Of a stretch of DNA of 12,939 nucleotides, positions 1 through 7,404 are shown one piece after another. Source of the stretch: Ramicandelaber brevisporus. Taxonomy: Eukaryota > Kickxellomycota > Ramicandelaberales > Ramicandelaberaceae. Position numbers and translations under genes: made by a program. The first letter of the stretch is position 1; each line of letters starts with the position of its first letter. The stretch lies in assembly GCA_025201865.1 (NCBI GenBank), contig MU603197.1, positions 2,709-15,647 on the forward strand. Reading direction: 5' to 3'. Under the pieces are notes generated by a model. It was not told the DNA's origin. It saw only the letters and a program-made list of their open reading frames with translations, and ran no database searches.

Positions 1-347
1 CCTCCCATTGGGCCAGTGGCATTTGCAAGAGCACATGCGCAGCCGGATTCTGCAGCCGGCCGCTGCAGCGAAGCGAATGCATTTGCGGACGTCGGCTCGT
101 GAGCAGCCATTCTACACGCACCCACCCCTCCCCAGTGCAAGCTTCGGAATTGACAGGCAGCCCGTCCAAACCTGTTGCCACTACATCTCCGTTCAGCCTC
201 AGCGGCCCGAAGAATGCAGCAGCAGCTACAACAGCAGCAGCAGTAGCAGTAGCAGCAGCAGGAGCAGCAACAGTTCCCTTTCCAAAGCGGAATATCATCT
301 CCTTTCTATGCAAAAAAAACAAGTTTAGTTTTGGCCGAGTGTGTTAG
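1..347. other. Unresolved left edge, possibly the end of a gene cut by the window
   Basis: I cannot assign a gene here. All six frames are free of stops for roughly the first 108 bases, so openness says nothing about which frame, if any, is coding. On the + strand one frame ends at a TGA at 109-111, one at a TAG near 326, and one at a TAG at 345-347. The last frame starts cysteine-rich and then becomes Ser/Thr/Pro and poly-Ala because of the CAG-type repeat. A minus-strand gene starting here and leaving to the left is equally possible. No recognised domain appears in any frame. The base composition is GC-rich, like coding sequence elsewhere in the window. Confidence 0.3.
217..273. repeat. CAG-rich trinucleotide tract
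   Basis: An imperfect run of CAG units is interrupted by CTA, CAA, TAG and GAG triplets. Depending on frame it would read as poly-Ala, poly-Ser or poly-Gln, and I found no reliable gene around it. It produces the low-complexity reading frames on this edge. Confidence 0.8.
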
Positions 348-675
348 TGGCGTGGACTGGACATCTCTCCTTCATCTCCCTTCAATCTTTTTTCTCACGT
401 TTGGCGCTGGGCGTGTTAATTTGCTTCTTTTCTTTTTTATTTGTCTGTCTTTCGGCAACTGCTAGTTCGGAATCCGTCCCAGTGATCACTTCCTCTCCAC
501 TGTGGGTCAATCAAGGGACTACTGCTGTTGGTGTATGATATAAGGTGTCTTCGCACGAATCGCTGAGCTCTTCCTTTCTGCAAATCCCTCCCTCTCTTTC
601 TCTCTCTCCCCGCCAAACCACCACAACTCCAAAACACGAATCCCTCTCTAAACCACGATTTTCCTGCCAGATACA
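348..675 (+). promoter_or_regulatory. 5' flank of the kinase gene, pyrimidine-rich
   Basis: This stretch holds no convincing coding sequence. It has T/C-rich blocks at about 365-450 and a dense CT tract at about 586-613, all on the strand that becomes the mRNA-like strand of the kinase gene. A TATA-like TATAAGG lies at 539-545, about 130 bp before the start codon. An in-frame TAA at 541-543 shows that the kinase frame does not extend further upstream. The promoter role is inferred from position and composition. Confidence 0.45.
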
Positions 676-1899
676 ATGTTTCCGCCGAGCACCCTCTCCG
701 CAAACTCTGCCGACAGCCCCAATCCTACGCCAATCCTGATTTGCGATGCCCAGAAGCTGCACTCCGTTCCTGAAAAGCTCCTCCATCTTCCTCACCACAC
801 CTCCGCCTTGTCCGCTCCTCAAACTGCTGCACCCGTTGATTCACTAGCCGCGGCGCCATTGGTGCATCTTCGCCCTGCTGGCTACGTTGAGTCCGCATTT
901 GGCGCCCCCATTCGACTTCTCGGTGGGGGCACTGGCGGCTCAGTCACCCTGCATCGACATCCGTGGACTGGCAACCTGCTGGCAATTAAACGATACGTGC
1001 TTCCCAGTCATCTGACCCAGTCTGGTCGGCAAAGAGTCGTCACCAACGAGGCCAACATCACCCTGCGGCTACAGCATCCAAACATTGTGCGAACGTACGT
1101 GTATGTTGCCGAAGAAGACGGATCGCTGCACTCGGTGATGGAGGCTGTGCCCCACGACTTGTTCTCTGTAGTTCAGAGGCTAGCCATGCCTAGAGGTGGA
1201 TCTGGGGAAGTCTCCAGCGTTGGCCACAATGCGAGCGATTCGACGAGATTAGACGATGCTGGCGTAGTGTGCCATGCTGAGCGAATGATCCATATCAACA
1301 GCTTGTTCCGGCAGATTGTCGACGCGGTTGCCTACATGCATTTGGAACACGGTGTTGCTCATCGTGATTTGAAGCTGGACAACATTTGTCTCGACAGCAA
1401 TGGCACAATTCGGATCATCGACTTTGGCTGTGCGACCAAATGCGCTGCAGTCAAGCGAAGCGGCAGCAGCAACACTTACAGCAACGCCATAGTGCCAGTT
1501 ACTGGTGTATGTGGCAGCGACCCCTACATTGCACCTGAAGTGTTTGAATCGCGCAAGCAGCCAGGCCTTGGATACGATGCAACCAAGGTGGACGTATGGG
1601 CACTTGGCATCATCTACATGGCAATGGTGTCTGTTCACTTTCCCTGGTCTGTAGCGCAGGTGACTGATGCCAACTTTGTGCGGTACATGATGCATCCTGA
1701 GGTTGTCATCAAGCACTGGCTAACTCGGCGATCGCCATCACCTGCCAATGGTGTTCAGCACCAGCAATGCTGCGAGAATGCTCTTGGACATGCAGATGCC
1801 ATCTCGCTGACAAGACGGATGCTGGCAGTTGATCCGGCACAGCGCATTTCATGCGAGCAAATTCTAGAGGATGGCTGGTTCCAAACTCTGAGGCAATGA
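676..1899 (+). CDS. Serine/threonine protein kinase, Hal4/Sat4-Npr1-like
   Basis: A 407-residue protein with a complete kinase domain at about residues 75-404. Visible elements are the glycine-rich loop GGGTGGSV (83-90), the ATP-binding Lys105 in AIK, Glu125, the catalytic loop HRDLKLDN (229-236, Asp231), DFG (249-251), GSDPYIAPE (280-288) and DVWALG (306-311). The pattern DFGCAT, then GSDPYIAPEV, then DVWALGIIY followed by FPW, resembles the fungal Hal4/Sat4, Hal5 and Npr1 group, which control the stability or activity of plasma-membrane potassium and nutrient transporters. Low-complexity inserts sit at about 171-204 and 256-276. The N-terminal region is only about 70 residues, far shorter than in the yeast members. 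The start is the first ATG after an in-frame stop and has A at -3. Kinase assignment is secure; the subfamily is less so, and the target is unknown. Confidence 0.9.
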   Translation: MFPPSTLSANSADSPNPTPILICDAQKLHSVPEKLLHLPHHTSALSAPQTAAPVDSLAAAPLVHLRPAGYVESAFGAPIRLLGGGTGGSVTLHRHPWTGNLLAIKRYVLPSHLTQSGRQRVVTNEANITLRLQHPNIVRTYVYVAEEDGSLHSVMEAVPHDLFSVVQRLAMPRGGSGEVSSVGHNASDSTRLDDAGVVCHAERMIHINSLFRQIVDAVAYMHLEHGVAHRDLKLDNICLDSNGTIRIIDFGCATKCAAVKRSGSSNTYSNAIVPVTGVCGSDPYIAPEVFESRKQPGLGYDATKVDVWALGIIYMAMVSVHFPWSVAQVTDANFVRYMMHPEVVIKHWLTRRSPSPANGVQHQQCCENALGHADAISLTRRMLAVDPAQRISCEQILEDGWFQTLRQ

Positions 1900-2061
1900 A
1901 TCCTCTATTTGTCTTTTCTTTCTGGTTCTAAACCCTTTTACTCATAAACCATAAAACAATGTCATGCTGTTATCGTTATATACACTTTTTTCTATAAACA
2001 AAAGTTATGCTCTAGTGCTTTTTTATTAATTTTTTATTTGCGTCTAATCGTGATTGCTGCT
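1900..2061. terminator. Convergent 3' ends of the kinase and HSF genes
   Basis: This 162 bp AT-rich spacer lies between two converging genes. On the minus strand two AATAAA signals (TTTATT on the plus strand at 2022-2027 and 2033-2038) lie 24 to 40 bases past the HSF stop codon, a good position for its poly(A) signal. On the plus strand only variants are present: CATAAA at 1943-1948 and TATAAA near 1994, which could serve the kinase. The two transcripts probably end close together or overlap. Confidence 0.55.
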
Positions 2062-3759
2062 CTACTTGTCTGGCTGATCGACAGGGACAAGTTCAAGGCT
2101 TTCAGGCTCGACTGGGTGGGAGTGATTGCTAGACCGCGAGCTTGTGTATGAGTCCAGAGGAGACGGAGGCAGCCGCAGCAGAAAGGATGTGTAGTTTGAA
2201 GAAGACCGATTGCTGGATCCTTCCCGACTTGACACTGGGAGCTCGATAATGTCGAATGCTTCGCCAGAATAGAGTGCGCCAAACTCCAGCTTGATTGATC
2301 TGGTCTTGGCAACGTATGCCTTGTTGTTGGCACGAAGCAAGTCGCCCAGCTGCGCACCGCCGATGCATGGATTGCTGTCGGGATCTGAACCTTTGGCTGC
2401 CGTGATAGCAAATGGATTGCCATTTGCTGGCGATGGCGAGTGTGATGCTTCAGGAGGAGTCATACTGAGGTCGTGAACGGTGAACATGTCAAAGACCGGC
2501 CGCCCAGAAGCATTTAATACATCGACATTGGCCATAAATGGCGATGTAACCGGCGTCAAGTGGCTAGCCTCAGCCTTTGCGGCTCGGAGGGGTGCAGCGG
2601 GCGTAAGTGCGGCCAGTGGGAGAATCATCGAGAGGGGCGAGCTGGATAGGAGGCTGTGGTGCGGCGGTGTTGGAAACTGCATTATGCAGGCTGGCTGAAG
2701 AACCCGGATTGCTGAGCTGATGGCCTGGTCAACTAAATGTTTCTGATGTTGCGGAGTAGTCAGCACACTTGTTCTGTGAGCTGGAGTGTGGAATGGCGAT
2801 GATATCGAATGGTTGAGCCCGGGTAGCGGATATGGCACTGGAACTGGCGCGAACTGTGAAAGATTGGGGAGTAAAGCCATCGCATCGGATGAAGGCGCTG
2901 TGATATCAGACTGAATGGGGCTGCTCAGATTGGGAATCAAGCTCGGGTCAACGGGCCAGGCGGCATGCGGTACTGGAGCACCAGTGCTGACTGAACAGCT
3001 GCGAGTTCGCTGCTGCTGACGATGGTTATCATGGTCCCTGGATGGAGTCGTACCAGGATTATGACGACGAGGATTATGACGACGACCACGACGACAAGCT
3101 CGCGGAGTGCCATGAGCCAAGCTGGTGTTGGCGCTGTCATCAGAGCCCTCGATATCTGAGTCAGTGCCATGGGCATTTCGTGTCAATGTTGCTGCCCTTG
3201 GGAGTTTATGGCGGCGCTTCCTTGGCGCTGAGATGAACCCGCTGTCGCTTGGTGAGCCACTGCTGTCAGTGTCATCGCCACTCGAGCCATCGGTGTCGCT
3301 GTTGTCGTCGTCGTTGTCGTCGCTTGCATCTTCAGCATCTCGAGCGCGCTTCTTGCCAGTGTGTCTACGACCTGAGCCGGATGGCGAATCGGTGGGTGTG
3401 GCAGAGGATGAGCCCTTCCTGTATCGCTTCTCGTTTTTACGGTCTCTGTGCTTGCGTACAATGCTGACCACCAGCTCAGGCTTGCCTCGGAGGAAACGCG
3501 CATGGCCCCATTCGCTATACTCGGTTCTCTTGCCACGGCCATCAGCCAGGTTCTTGAATTGGTGATCGGTGAGCTGGCGCTTGAATGTGAAGAAGGAGCC
3601 CATTGTGGGGAAGAACTGTGGCATTAATGTTTTTGCAAATTTGTCACGGTTCTCGATAGCGAACGAGGTGCCATCTGCAGACCAGTGAATCAAGTCGGAT
3701 CCATATCCACTCTCGAGAAGATTGTGGAGTTCCTTGGGAAACTTTGAGAATGCCGGCAT
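2062..3759 (-). CDS. HSF-type DNA-binding domain transcription factor
   Basis: A 565-residue protein with an N-terminal heat-shock-factor-type DNA-binding domain at about residues 1-105. It opens with PAFSKFPKEL, continues through SADGTSFAI and FAKTLMPQFF, and closes with FLRGKPELVVSIVRK. The helix that normally reads FVRQLNxYGFxK here reads FKRQLTDHQFKN (59-70). Arg61, Gln62 and Leu63 are kept, but Asn becomes Thr64 and the Tyr-Gly pair becomes His66-Gln67. After it come basic clusters (KKRAR 136-140, RKRRHK 180-185), an acidic Asp/Ser stretch (141-173), a doubled RRHNP motif (226-235) and a long Ser/Pro-rich tail. I see no heptad-repeat trimerisation region. The frame stays open upstream to an ATG at 3973-3975, but that leader is a CA repeat. 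The ATG at 3757-3759 has A at -3 and sits directly before the domain. Nuclear location and regulatory role are inferred from the domain. Confidence 0.88.
   Translation of the reverse strand: MPAFSKFPKELHNLLESGYGSDLIHWSADGTSFAIENRDKFAKTLMPQFFPTMGSFFTFKRQLTDHQFKNLADGRGKRTEYSEWGHARFLRGKPELVVSIVRKHRDRKNEKRYRKGSSSATPTDSPSGSGRRHTGKKRARDAEDASDDNDDDNSDTDGSSGDDTDSSGSPSDSGFISAPRKRRHKLPRAATLTRNAHGTDSDIEGSDDSANTSLAHGTPRACRRGRRHNPRRHNPGTTPSRDHDNHRQQQRTRSCSVSTGAPVPHAAWPVDPSLIPNLSSPIQSDITAPSSDAMALLPNLSQFAPVPVPYPLPGLNHSISSPFHTPAHRTSVLTTPQHQKHLVDQAISSAIRVLQPACIMQFPTPPHHSLLSSSPLSMILPLAALTPAAPLRAAKAEASHLTPVTSPFMANVDVLNASGRPVFDMFTVHDLSMTPPEASHSPSPANGNPFAITAAKGSDPDSNPCIGGAQLGDLLRANNKAYVAKTRSIKLEFGALYSGEAFDIIELPVSSREGSSNRSSSNYTSFLLRLPPSPLDSYTSSRSSNHSHPVEPESLELVPVDQPDK
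3055..3084 (-). repeat. Two perfect 15-bp tandem copies inside the HSF gene
   Basis: The plus-strand unit AGGATTATGACGACG occurs at 3055-3069 and 3070-3084. It is in frame and encodes RRHNP twice (residues 226-235). Related but diverged GACGAC-type sequence continues to about 3100, which suggests recent slippage in a disordered, basic part of the protein. Confidence 0.9.
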
Positions 3760-3899
3760 AATTGGAACTGAGAGCTGTTTATAATAAGTGTCGACGTAGA
3801 CTTTAGTTGAACAAAATATGAGTGTGGTGAAGTGTGGTGACGATAAAGGAGAAGAGGAAGAAGAAGAACGCAGTAAAAAGGAAACAAAAGGAACAGGAC

Positions 3900-3902
<3 letters not shown>

Positions 3903-3934
<32 letters not shown>
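3903..3934. repeat. (GT)16 microsatellite in the HSF 5' flank
   Basis: A perfect 32 bp dinucleotide run begins about 144 bp upstream of the chosen HSF start codon. On the HSF-sense strand it is (AC)16, which in the spuriously extended frame would read as alternating His-Thr. Confidence 0.97.
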
Positions 3935-3937
<3 letters not shown>

Positions 3938-4328
3938 ACAACGATGGCAGCGAAAAGGATAGTGTAGCGTGTCACTGATATAGAGCGGTGTGCTGTCGCA
4001 ATGATAGTAAAAAGGGTAGAAAGAGAGACGAATGTAAAATTCGTTCACGTCACATTGGACAAAAGAGAGAGAGGGAGGGAGAGGAAGAGGAGCGGAAAGA
4101 GGCACAAAGGGACAAAGAGGAAAATTGTCCTCTCTTCCTTTTTTCTCTTTTCAATGGTCGAGTCAGAGGTATTTTCTTTTCTTTTCTTTTCTCTTTCTTT
4201 TTGTTTTACAGTGAGCAGTCTCATTATTCAGAAAGAAAGTCAAAAGAGAGGGAGGTTCTTTTGTGAGTTCATTACAGAGAATGAGAGAGATGGAGTGAGT
4301 GAAATTCTCTAATTACGAACCACACAAC

Positions 4329-4366
4329 GGGGGAGGGGGAGAGGGATAGGGGAGAGGGATAGGGGA
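4329..4366 (+). other. Six-run G-quadruplex-type motif with a 13-bp tandem duplication
   Basis: The plus strand has G runs at 4329-4333, 4335-4339, 4343-4345, 4349-4352, 4356-4358 and 4362-4365, separated by one to three bases. This exceeds the usual four-run criterion for an intramolecular G-quadruplex. The unit GAGGGATAGGGGA is perfectly duplicated at 4341-4353 and 4354-4366. It lies between the 3' end of the Rrb1 gene and the HSF promoter region. Folding is a prediction from the pattern only. Confidence 0.7.
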
Positions 4367-4552
4367 GCAGAGGTGCACACATGGCTTCACAGCATGTTTG
4401 AGAGACACTGCATTGTACACATGGTGACCTGGATAGCTGAGGAACGTTCAGACAATTGAATAAGAGAGATAAGAAAGAGAAAGAGAAAGAAGAAAGAGAG
4501 GGTATATATATATTTTTGAATAGTAAAAGCGAAGATATTATGCTTAAACAAC

Positions 4553-6205
4553 CTAGATTGAAATGGTTTTGAAAATGTTGAGGCCATCGAAAGCAGTCGA
4601 GACAATGGTGCCTGGAAGCTGCGGGTGCCAGTGAAGCTCTTTAATATCCTTTTGACCTTGGTGAATAAAGAGCAACTGGGGAGGAACTTCCAGTGTGGCA
4701 TCGTCTTTGCCTCTGCCTGTGATGGTGCTCATGGTAGGATCACGCTTGGCTTCTTCAGCGTCGTGCTCAACGGACAGATCCCACAAAGTTAATTGATCAT
4801 CAGCACCGGACACAGCAATTACGGACTCTTCAATTGGGTGCCACTCGATGGAGGTGATGGGAGAGGTGTGCCATTTGAATGAAGCCATCGCCATTGGCTG
4901 AACCAGCCCATTGCTGGTGATATTCTTGTTTGAGATAAAGGTGCGAATGTCCCAAATGTTGAACGAGCCATCTTGGCAGCCAGATACAATCAAATGGGAT
5001 GAAGAGTTGTTCCAGCTAATCACATTGACATCATCATTGTGGGCCAGAATGGACAGCTGAGGAGTGCGTGAGTTGGATCGCGTATCCCAAATACGGATGG
5101 TTTTATCAGATGAGCAGGATGCAAACACTGTGTTTTCAGATGGTGACCACTGCAAATCTTCAACCGAGCCTTCATGTCCTTTAAATACCTTGTTGTCATC
5201 CGAGACAAAGTTGCCAGTGTTCAAGTTGCGAGTGGTTAGGATAATTTTGCCGTTGCAGTCTCCACTGAGCAGTGATCCAGTCTTTGAGGAGAAGTCCAAA
5301 GAGTAGCCCTCGATGCCACGATGACCCTCAACGGTGTAGATTGGTTTTCTGGCCGACATTGGGATAACTGTGCCATGGGTATCAAGTGAGTTTAAGTGGT
5401 GCTGGATGTCAAACAAATGAACCTTGCCGGTGTCTGACCACGTGGCTGCAATTGCTGATGCTGAGTTGTTCATTTGTGAGATTCTAATTCTATTCACTCC
5501 TCCATGGTGCTTAATGCTGCGTGACTCCAGTGCTGGATCCTCATCAATCTCTTCTTCATCTTCATTGTCCTCATTATCAGATAGCACCTGATCGTCTTTA
5601 TTAGTACGACACAGCTGAGATATCTTCATGATGGTGATTTCATTGTTACTGGGTCTGTCGGCTTGAGAGCCAGTAGCCAAATACATTGTAGCTGGATATG
5701 CAGTTCTGTTGTCGCCCAGTTTATCTTTAATGAAGTCAAAGCTTAAAGCAGGCCATTCCATTCCCATACTATGCAGCATTACATATGCCGAGTTATCTAC
5801 CTCCAGCACCTCATCCTCTCCCATCTCGCCTCCAGGCAAATATACTTCAAACTGCTGCTGATCCTCATCCTCCTCATCATCACCTTCTACCTCAACATCC
5901 ATACCATCTTCATCTTCATCTTCATCCTCATCATTCTCATCCTCATCATCACTACCAACAATTACATTTTCGTCATCTTCTTCAATATCTTCAAACTCAT
6001 CTTCAAACTCGCCCATGTTTGGGTCGTACTCCGCTGTTACTTCCTCCTTTCCGGTGTCATTCACTGACTGTCGGATTGGCGTTGCGCTGCTTCCCTTAGT
6101 GGAAGTGCTGCGCTCTGGTGACAGCGCAATAACCTTGTTCTGAGCCGACGCCGAATCTCCGGTCGCTGCTGTGGTTGCACTCGTTTCTGCCGCACGCTTG
6201 GCCAT
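4553..6205 (-). CDS. RRB1: Rrb1/GRWD1-type WD40 ribosome-assembly protein
   Basis: A 550-residue homologue of yeast Rrb1 (about 511 residues) and human GRWD1, nuclear and nucleolar proteins that chaperone ribosomal protein Rpl3 and are needed for 60S subunit assembly. After a Ser/Thr-rich start comes a long acidic stretch (about 65-119). Next is the histone-H4-binding-like segment found in this family and in RBAP48, around YVMLHSMGMEWPALSF (141-156), and a second acidic insert at 209-224. WD repeats fill about 230-548, with endings such as IRIWDTR (370-376), FNIWDIR and LTLWDLS. The C-terminal segment with LLFIHQGQKDIKELHWHP is highly characteristic. The frame is open 38 codons further upstream, but the ATG at 6203-6205 has a strong context (G at -3 and +4) and suits the family length. 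Family identity is very secure. Confidence 0.95.
   Translation of the reverse strand: MAKRAAETSATTAATGDSASAQNKVIALSPERSTSTKGSSATPIRQSVNDTGKEEVTAEYDPNMGEFEDEFEDIEEDDENVIVGSDDEDENDEDEDEDEDGMDVEVEGDDEEDEDQQQFEVYLPGGEMGEDEVLEVDNSAYVMLHSMGMEWPALSFDFIKDKLGDNRTAYPATMYLATGSQADRPSNNEITIMKISQLCRTNKDDQVLSDNEDNEDEEEIDEDPALESRSIKHHGGVNRIRISQMNNSASAIAATWSDTGKVHLFDIQHHLNSLDTHGTVIPMSARKPIYTVEGHRGIEGYSLDFSSKTGSLLSGDCNGKIILTTRNLNTGNFVSDDNKVFKGHEGSVEDLQWSPSENTVFASCSSDKTIRIWDTRSNSRTPQLSILAHNDDVNVISWNNSSSHLIVSGCQDGSFNIWDIRTFISNKNITSNGLVQPMAMASFKWHTSPITSIEWHPIEESVIAVSGADDQLTLWDLSVEHDAEEAKRDPTMSTITGRGKDDATLEVPPQLLFIHQGQKDIKELHWHPQLPGTIVSTAFDGLNIFKTISI
5905..5950. repeat. In-frame CATCTT/CATCCT repeat coding for acidic residues
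   Basis: The plus strand carries three exact CATCTT units (5905-5922) followed by CATCCT, CATTCT and CATCAT variants. On the coding strand it gives the Asp/Glu/Asn run at residues 86-100 of the Rrb1 homologue. Such acidic tracts are normal in this family; here the DNA has a slippage-prone repeat form. Confidence 0.85.
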
Positions 6206-6432
6206 CTCGATTAGTAGAAGTAAACTGACGCTTTTGTGTGATGAATCTATGCAGATCAAGAGCTGCGAGTATTTTTTGTTCTTTTCTTTCTTTCTTCTTT
6301 GAACAGTACTTGAGAACACAGAAAATGCTTAAAACGGCTCACAAAACCCACAAAACTCACAAAGAAATTCAAAACAAAAACAAAAAATAAAAAATAAAAG
6401 AAGAAAAAGAAGAAATTACAGTTCAAGGCAAA
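6206..6432. promoter_or_regulatory. Spacer between cytidine deaminase and Rrb1 genes
   Basis: This 227 bp AT-rich spacer lies between two tandem minus-strand genes. The right half is A-rich on the plus strand (runs of CAAAA and AAATAAAA at about 6340-6415) and would be the T-rich 3' flank of the deaminase gene. The left half should carry the Rrb1 promoter. Unlike most start sites in the window, the mRNA-like strand before Rrb1 is purine-rich (about 6270-6300). Confidence 0.4.
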
Positions 6433-6858
6433 TTAGTCGAGCAAGTCAGATGGGCCGAATGAATGAGGCAGTAGCTCATCAATGGTCATATACTTTAGAG
6501 ATTGTTCGTCATTTCTTGACATTATAATCTGGATATGGGTGCCAAACTCTCTAATAAACTGTCTACATATTCCGCATGGCGGTGTGAACGAGTCTGCATC
6601 CGTAGACACTGCAATCGCTATAATATCAGAATGGCCCTCGCTGACTGCCTTGACAATGGCCGTGCGCTCAGCACAGATGGTTCCTCCATACGATGCATTC
6701 TCTACGTTGCAGCCGCTGAACACCTGCCCTCCAGAAGTCAGCAAGGCCGCGCCAACTCTGAACTTGGAGTATGGGCAGTACGCTTTATCTTTCATAGACC
6801 GAGCCAGAGCAACCAGCTCAGTCTGTTTGGCGGATATCAACTCCTGTGTCGACGTCAT
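6433..6858 (-). CDS. CDD1: Cytidine deaminase (homotetrameric type)
   Basis: A 141-residue cytidine/deoxycytidine deaminase (EC 3.5.4.5), the zinc enzyme that converts cytidine to uridine in pyrimidine salvage. The length is typical of the small tetrameric class. Visible features are YCPYSKFRVGAALL (27-40), the substrate-binding NVENASYGG (51-59), and the zinc site with Cys62 and catalytic Glu64 in ICAERTA plus Cys95 and Cys98 in PPCGICRQ. The family's closing LLPHSFGPSDL stands at 129-139. All catalytic residues are present, so the enzyme should be active. The frame continues open upstream for 91 codons through a CT-repeat leader; the ATG at 6856-6858 was chosen because it gives the family length, although its context is weak (T at -3). 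It is divergent from the carnitine acetyltransferase gene. Confidence 0.96.
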   Translation of the reverse strand: MTSTQELISAKQTELVALARSMKDKAYCPYSKFRVGAALLTSGGQVFSGCNVENASYGGTICAERTAIVKAVSEGHSDIIAIAVSTDADSFTPPCGICRQFIREFGTHIQIIMSRNDEQSLKYMTIDELLPHSFGPSDLLD

Positions 6859-7404
6859 GAAAATAGAATGGAGAGCAAAAGTAGAAAGAAAGAAAGAAAG
6901 AAAGAGGGAAGGAAGAAGAAGAAGAGGAGAGGAGAGGAGAAAAAAGGAGTTGGTGTCAGGCGGACGTGGGCGGAAATAGCAGACTCTGCGTGTGCGTTTA
7001 CTTGTGCGTTTTGTGTGAGCCAACATCCGTGCATCTCTCTCTCTCTCTTCGATTTCTCTCTCTCTCTCTCTGTGAGTATGCGTATGTGCAGCACCTATTG
7101 GATAGCACCGATGACTGGTGTACATGTACATGTATGTATGTGTGTGTAAGTATGCATGTATGTGCTCACCTATTTGTTAACACGCTCTCGCACCCACTCC
7201 ACTGCATCGCTCCGTTATTGGCTATGCATAGTCCGCAACGGCGGCGGCAGCGGCAGTGACCAAGTCTTTCTTTTTTGTGTTGCCCTTGTTGCCTTTTGGC
7301 TTTTGGCTTTTTTCACGTTTTCATCTTCCCAGTTGTTTTCTTTTCGTTACTTTTTTCAGTTCACTTCGTTTCCTTTTCATCTCTGCAGCCTGCCACCGAC
7401 CGCA
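6859..7404. promoter_or_regulatory. Divergent intergenic region with simple repeats
   Basis: This 546 bp spacer holds the promoters of both the cytidine deaminase gene (leftward) and the carnitine acetyltransferase gene (rightward). Next to the deaminase is a polypurine block on the plus strand (6883-6954, including (GAAA)5 at 6884-6903). In the middle are two TC runs (7034-7048, 7055-7071) and a GTACAT/GTATGT-rich block (about 7118-7165). Before the acetyltransferase start is a T/C-rich block (about 7262-7385). Each gene is therefore preceded by pyrimidines on its own sense strand. The frames that cross this region look like by-products of the repeats. Confidence 0.5.

Larger units (their letters stand above)
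3760..4552. promoter_or_regulatory. Intergenic region: HSF 5' flank and Rrb1 3' flank
   Basis: This 793 bp spacer separates two tandem minus-strand genes. I see no credible coding sequence in it, and the open frames it contains are low-complexity Lys/Arg/Glu or Phe/Ser runs. The plus strand is strongly purine-rich at about 3842-3895, 4050-4125 and 4465-4501, so the mRNA-like strand of HSF is pyrimidine-rich. It also holds a (GT)16 run, a (TTTTC)4 run at 4172-4191, a G-run cluster at 4329-4365 and a TATATATAT run near 4503. The HSF promoter and 5' leader should lie in the left part. No clear AATAAA for the Rrb1 transcript was found near its stop codon. Confidence 0.5.

Noticed and set aside
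3-92. Cysteine pattern at the left edge read as a defensin-like (CS-alpha-beta) fold, with G-x-C and C-x-C elements
   Set aside because: Only four residues separate the cysteines that should bracket the helix-to-strand turn, the first cysteine is not visible, and the frame itself is unproven.
3988-4312. Lys/Arg/Glu-rich open frames on the plus strand between HSF and Rrb1
   Set aside because: Polypurine DNA automatically encodes Lys, Arg, Glu and Gly without stops; two frames are open at once and neither shows a domain.
4329-4366. GGGATAGGGG units taken as an internal telomere-like repeat
   Set aside because: Only two units are present and the sequence differs from the common fungal TTAGGG repeat; the G-quadruplex description is enough.
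6206-6319. N-terminal extension of the Rrb1 homologue by 38 residues
   Set aside because: The internal ATG has a much better start context and begins at the usual place for the family; the extra sequence is AT-rich leader.
6859-7131. N-terminal extension of cytidine deaminase by 91 residues
   Set aside because: It is encoded by TC and GAAA-type repeats, has no domain, and the 141-residue form already matches the family length.
6482-7149. Plus-strand open frames opposite cytidine deaminase
   Set aside because: They lie antisense to a clearly conserved enzyme and show no family features.
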